Source of the DNA: Alligator mississippiensis
Taxonomy: Eukaryota; Chordata; Crocodylia; Alligatoridae
Length of the DNA: 64,000 nucleotides
Assembly (NCBI RefSeq): GCF_030867095.1
Contig: NC_081831.1
Span: 52,699,716 to 52,763,715, forward strand
Direction of reading: 5' to 3'
Within the stretch, counting starts at the first letter, position 1. Each line of letters opens with the position of its first letter. Below, one piece after another: positions 59,162 through 64,000 of this stretch. Position numbers and translations under genes: made by a program. The notes beneath the pieces were generated by a model that searched no databases, had not been told where the DNA came from, and saw nothing but the letters and a program-made list of their open reading frames with translations.

Positions 59162-60540
59162 TATCCTTTAAGGTTGAAACATTGGTGAAATAGCACTTTT
59201 ATAGGTGTTACTGCACCTTTGATCTGAAAATCATGATTTAGAGTCCTGAGTTGGGTGAAGCATATCCCCTATGGGGCACATGCATGGGCTTGTGGGCACG
59301 GGCTTTTAAATGTCTCAAGGGGGAGAAACTCCTTCCTGCACCAAGGGGGTGTTATGGAGAGGTGGGCATTGTTCCTTGGGACACCAGCCAATCAGCTCTG
59401 ACCTGTTCCCTTGGCTACTGTCACTGATCAGACAGAGGACCCAGCACAGCACACTGGGTTGCATGCTCTGAGTCCTCTTGGCTGTGGTTTTTGAATTGTA
59501 GGCTGTTGTAAAGATTGCAAAGAGCAATTTGCACTTATACAGGTTTCAGCTGGTTGAATTTCAAACAGCTTATATTTAACCAGTTGAACTTCAGTGGGTT
59601 GATTTGAGTGCTTGTAGGCAGCCTGGGTCATGTAGAACTTCATCTTCCTAACTGATCAGTGCTGATTACCTGGATCTTCCTTACAGAGTTTCATCTGTTT
59701 TCTGATTACGGTTGTTTTCCTGATGGTCCTTATGTTACCTACTAGTTTTCCTGATCGTCCTTATGGCCACCTACTAGTTTAGCCCTCTATGTACATCTCT
59801 AACTTGCTTTTTAAGGATTTATCATATTTCTTTTACTTAAATGATTCTCATTCATGTAGGAATAAACTTAAATTGCTTTCCCCCATTTTTTTCTTTAAAT
59901 AGATTTGTTTTATTGTATTAGCCACTTTTTTAAAGTCTGTAGTGTTGCAGTTAGCATCCCACTAGCTGTCACAATCTCAAATGGTCTGTTATGCCTTAAG
60001 CCTTTACAGTCTCACTATGTGTATATACTTGTTAGTACTGAGCCAACATATTCAGTGACTGATTTCCATGGATAACTTTATCTTATGCATCATGTATATG
60101 AAAGAAAGGAATTATTACTTTTTTTTTTTTTTTAAAGCAGCAACATGTTTTCTGTCTGTGGATTTATATAGTTCTGCTTTAAGTGGTACTTTTATTTTCA
60201 CCTGAAAATCTGCTAATCCTTTTTATTGAAAACTGTAATAAACAAACTCAATTGCAATTATTTGCCCTCCACTCACCCCCTCCCACAGATTCTAACATTT
60301 CTTTGCTGGAAAAAAGAACACTAGGTTACTGTATAATTATCAAGCATTATATTTATCTTATCTATATTGTTACCTTTACATATCTTGCAATCTATAACTA
60401 GCAATTTTTTGGCCAGGATTCGCTTTTAGTTGCACAAATACAAGTATAGAGTGATTCCGGTTAATGTAGGATCTTTCATTTACCATTGTACAGCCTGATC
60501 TATCATTCACAACAGCTGCTGTTAAATGCTAATGACTAAC
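59162..60540. other. AT-rich intergenic DNA
   Basis: No gene seen. A T-run of about 16 lies at 60118-60133. Confidence 0.5.
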
Positions 60541-60665
60541 ACAGTGATTTTCAGCCTGGGGTCCGTGGACAAGAGGTTCTGCAATCAAAAGTACGTGAGC
60601 ACCCACACCTACAATTCAAAGGGGTCTGCACCTCCATTCAAAACAAATTTAGAGGAGAAAAAAGG
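60541..60665 (+). mobile_element. Possible hAT end fragment
   Basis: CAGTGATTTTCAGCCTGGGGTCCGTGGAC resembles the left end of a Charlie-type hAT element. It is followed by GTGAGCACCC and AAAGGGGTCTGC. No right end was found. Confidence 0.35.
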
Positions 60666-63190
60666 TTAAACAACTCAACTAAAGTATAAAACTATGACAA
60701 TTTTGTTCTAAAGTGTACTACTACTGTTTATGGAGGATTAAACCTTCAAAGCAACTAAAGGCCTAATTTATAAAGCATAATTTAGCTCAAAGTTTACATT
60801 TTCATTTAGCAATAATGTCATTTGTGTACTATAAGCTTCACTTGATGGGGGAAGCATCTTAAATCAAATGTTCTAGAGCTCCAAGTTGGGTGTGGTAAAG
60901 GGAGTATTTTCTTCTTGTTTCTTCATGCCTTCTGAATCACTTAAATCAACCTAAATATGAGTGGTGCTATAAATTGTGCATTACTGACCCCTTAAATCAC
61001 AAAGTCTGTACATGTAGTTTTAAGTTGCTTCAGGTGGAATAAGATAAATTTGCAATCTTCTCTGGACCAGAAGAACCTCATAAAAACTACCTTGCTTTGC
61101 TTCATTGCAACACCTGCTTGCAATAAGATCAGATCTTATCTATTTCTGTAATAAAATGCCATGCTAGAGCTGTGTTCTTAATTATCCTACTAAATAATGG
61201 GACACATTTAAAGCCTTTCCGCTCCATCTCCCACTGCTCATTAGTGTCATTTATGAGTTATTTGTCTGAAAGTTATTGCTTTTCCCCCAATTTTTTGGAT
61301 TAAATGCATGTTCTGATAAAGAATGACTATATAATTAATAGTTCAGCCTGTTTTCAGAATTTACTCTTAATATTTTTCTACTATTAAAAACTTGAGTTTT
61401 TCAGTGAAAGAGAACCTTGTGATGAGTAATCACAGTACCAGTGTTTGACTATCACTTTTAACTAGGTTTTGCTTTTTTCCTCAACAGTATAACAGTTCTT
61501 ATATCTTTGGCAAGAGCAATTAGCTAGGGATTTTATAACTACTGGTCATCACTTGCTGGGGGAACCAACTGGGTATTTTCCAGTTCTGAATCATTTAGAC
61601 TTACATAGTCTCTCAGGTAGCTGACACAGACTTAATGTCACACATGTTCATGATGATTTTAAGTTACATCCCCAGACTGGGACCTTTAAATCACAAGGAT
61701 TTTATGTATAAATTATTAAACTTGAAATAGCCATTGAACATTTATAACTTAAAACCCAGGACTAAAAATAATTTACTATGAAATAGTAAATTACTATAGA
61801 ATAATAAAGAATTTGACAATTTCTTAGTAGCTGTTTACAATGTGAAATATAACTTAGGAATTGACAGAAGCTATACCAATAAGATATTCATGTCGATAAA
61901 TAAAGTTTTTTATGCTAACAAAAAGTCTATAATTGTGACAATGAATTATTAGGTGACCCTAAAACAAATACACATTTTCAGTAAGCACACTTGGATTTTC
62001 TCGTTCAATGTAATGAGTTGAGCTTGTTAGAAAGGGGTTTCTTTAAAAAAAATGACTATGTAATACTCTCAGTTTTGTAGCTTTACAAAATATATTGATG
62101 TCTGGGAAAGCAAATAACTTGTCTTTTACTCTTCTACCAGTCAGTTCAATGGTGGTAATAGCTTTCCCCCTTTCTCAGTTGGCAGGCTTATTAAGCCCAA
62201 TGTAGCAACTAATGGCACAGACTAACTAGAAGTCAGGTTGTGATATGTCAAGAAAGCCAAGGAAGCCCAGGTATCTGTCTTCAGAAGTTCCACTGAACAC
62301 AGCCATCCATGAATTTATGTGGAGGAGCTACAGGGAAGCAGTTGAGTTGAACTAGCAAGGTGAAATGATCTTTTGAAAAAGTATCTTTAAACTAGAGGTC
62401 ATTTAGAGTGAAATTCAATTAAGTAACCAAATGAAAGAAAAGACAGGGATGACAAAAAACCATGTAACTAAGGGCTGACTGTAATGGCTCAGCCTGAGCT
62501 TAAGCTACCCTGTCTTACTTGTGAGATCCTGAGGTCAAAATAGCTATTCAGCCAAAAACAAAAAAAGGTATCTGTTTCAGGCCTGGATCTGTGACTTGAA
62601 ATACAAGCTGTATGATGCTTGTTTGGGGTACCCATTCTTTTCAATTTTATGGTTAAACCATAGACAAATATCTTCTTTGGATCCCAGAATATGGAGGGAG
62701 GATGATGAGAAGAACAGAGTACTCCCTGCTGCAGTCAAAAATCAGGTTCATTTAAATGCATTTTGTGCCTCACAGAGGAGCAGAGAATTTGAAACTGGCA
62801 ACAAAAGTCTGCAAGAGACACGTTTCTACACCTGCAAAAACCTTGGATCAGCAGGAGGAGAGACTGAATGGCCTTTAGCTTGTAGTTAACCAGTAAGATC
62901 AGTGGAGCCAAGAAATTATTTAAGGGGTGACTGAATATAAAGCTTGAATGGCAAACATGTACCTGGAATTTCTGACTCCTGTTTGTAGCAAAACCAGGCC
63001 AGTCAACTGGTACCCCACCCACCTGTCCATTTGTGTGGAGTCAATACAGCCCCTGTGAAAAAGCAGAGTGGCTGAAAGAGAGAGAGTGCTGGCATATGGA
63101 AGTAGGAAGGGAGGCTGTGTTGGGTACTTATCAGGAATGTGGAATTAGACATTGCATTTTTCAGAAAGAAATACTATGAATTAAGCTTAA
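60666..63190. other. AT-rich intergenic DNA
   Basis: No gene or clear repeat is seen. 61020-61290 has a texture suggestive of conserved non-coding DNA (CTCATTAGTGTCATTTATGAG), by impression only. Confidence 0.45.
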
Positions 63191-63269
63191 TTAGGAGTCA
63201 TGCTTTGGACTGATAACATTCTTAGTACAGCTCAAGTAAAAAGAATAATCAAAATACTCATACACATCA

Positions 63270-64000
63270 AGTACTACTGTGGGGGCTGGGGCCACCATCA
63301 GGGTCGGAAGCACCAGGGACAGACGCTGATGCTCCTGGAGGAAGGCCCAGGGATCCTGGCAATGCAGGAAACTTACCCAGGAGGGAGACTGGTAGGGAGC
63401 CTCATAAGCCAGCACTACACCAGCTTTTCAAGTGGCTGTCAATCAAGCTAGATGGCGGCCAGTTGATAACATCAGCTGTGGCCACCACCATGGGAGATTT
63501 AAAAATCCTGGCATAAGTTGGGTGCAGGGGGGAAGGTAGAAGACAAGATGCAAAGCTTGCTGGGGTGCAACCCAGCAGAGTAGCCCACCCCCCCCACCAT
63601 GATGCTGTCCCACCAGGGGTAAGCAAGGGTAGTCCTAGGGAGCCTAACAAGGCTCCTTGACCCCAAGCTCCATGGGAAGTGGCTTAGGATCAGTCCTCAC
63701 CCCTAAGGCCTATGCTAGGCATAGCCATTCCCAAGCCAGTGGGGGACACCACAGATACAGGCCCAGCATAGGGATGGAGTGGGGCCAAGGATTAGGAGTG
63801 AGGGGCAGGCTGCAACCACAATCCTGCACTTCAAGCAGAGGCCGATGAGCCTGAGACCCAGTACAAGGCTATGAATGGTTGGAGCCAGGAGTTGGTGCAG
63901 TGACATGATGGCCCTCACAGTTGGTCATTGGACAGGGTGTAGGAGAGGTAGAGCCCCAGGATCAACTGCAATGAGCCAATGAGTATTACTGTATATGGGC
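63270..64000. repeat. GC-rich block running off the window, unclassified
   Basis: GC-rich sequence with a C-run at 63583-63592, a short direct word AAGCCAGTGGGGGACACC and no recognisable coding frame above 83 codons. It is probably a dispersed repeat continuing beyond the end of the window. Confidence 0.35.

Noticed and set aside
59370-59410. Promoter with a CCAAT box (CAGCCAATCAGC)
   Set aside because: A lone motif with no TATA, CpG island or downstream exon that I can support.
62596-63022. Overlapping 97- and 95-codon frames on opposite strands, as candidate exons
   Set aside because: No recognisable domain, no convincing splice sites and mutual overlap, so chance is more likely.

Overview
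This is a vertebrate nuclear intergenic window, most likely from a crocodilian, with a turtle as the main alternative. The evidence is three long CR1 LINE copies whose ORF1 keeps an SGNH (GDSL) esterase, many non-autonomous hAT elements with palindromic bodies, a Penelope-like retroelement with a GIY-YIG endonuclease, and AT-rich single-copy DNA between them. The species call is an inference from repeat types. I found no host protein-coding gene, rRNA or tRNA gene, CRISPR array or bacterial-type operon. Most open frames of 60-130 codons look like chance frames or pieces of transposons.

Layout. 1-3.4 kb is a CR1 copy on the plus strand that enters from outside the window. 3.4-5.3 kb holds a purine-rich repeat block with a 720-bp hAT element in it, bounded by a perfect 8-bp target duplication. 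5.3-9.0 kb is a near-full-length CR1 on the minus strand whose 3' UTR carries a 184-bp inverted copy of DNA from 1 kb to its left. 9.0-11.3 kb is an unclassified repeat and a cluster of small palindromic elements. 12.4-14.25 kb is the Penelope-like element, minus strand. 14.3-18 kb is mostly single-copy. 18-20.1 kb is repeat-rich (a foldback element, a GC-rich tandem block, microsatellite, and an unclassified dispersed repeat). 21.65-22.54 kb looks like a solo LTR. 25.0-25.85 kb is an 849-bp hAT element. 29.1-30.4 kb holds a second copy of the dispersed repeat, a short CR1 3' end and GC-rich blocks. 31.8-35.0 kb is half of a hAT element fused to a CR1 copy that has lost its 3' end. 37.1-38.4 kb is a hAT element nested in a foldback element. 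43.9-46.7 kb has CA-rich, purine-rich and LTR-like fossil sequence. 48.1-49.45 kb has a hAT-like fragment and a non-CR1 LINE remnant. 54 kb has an old CR1 3' end. 57.5-59.2 kb has two short elements around a GC-rich block. The rest is AT-rich DNA with no recognised gene.

Function. No pathway is encoded here. The LINE and Penelope proteins once drove copying of themselves. The hAT-like elements carry no recognisable transposase and would have been moved in trans. The most unusual single structure is the 184-bp inverted duplication, which copied a hAT insertion junction into a nearby CR1 copy. The most notable retroelement is the Penelope-like element with recognisable reverse transcriptase and GIY-YIG domains.
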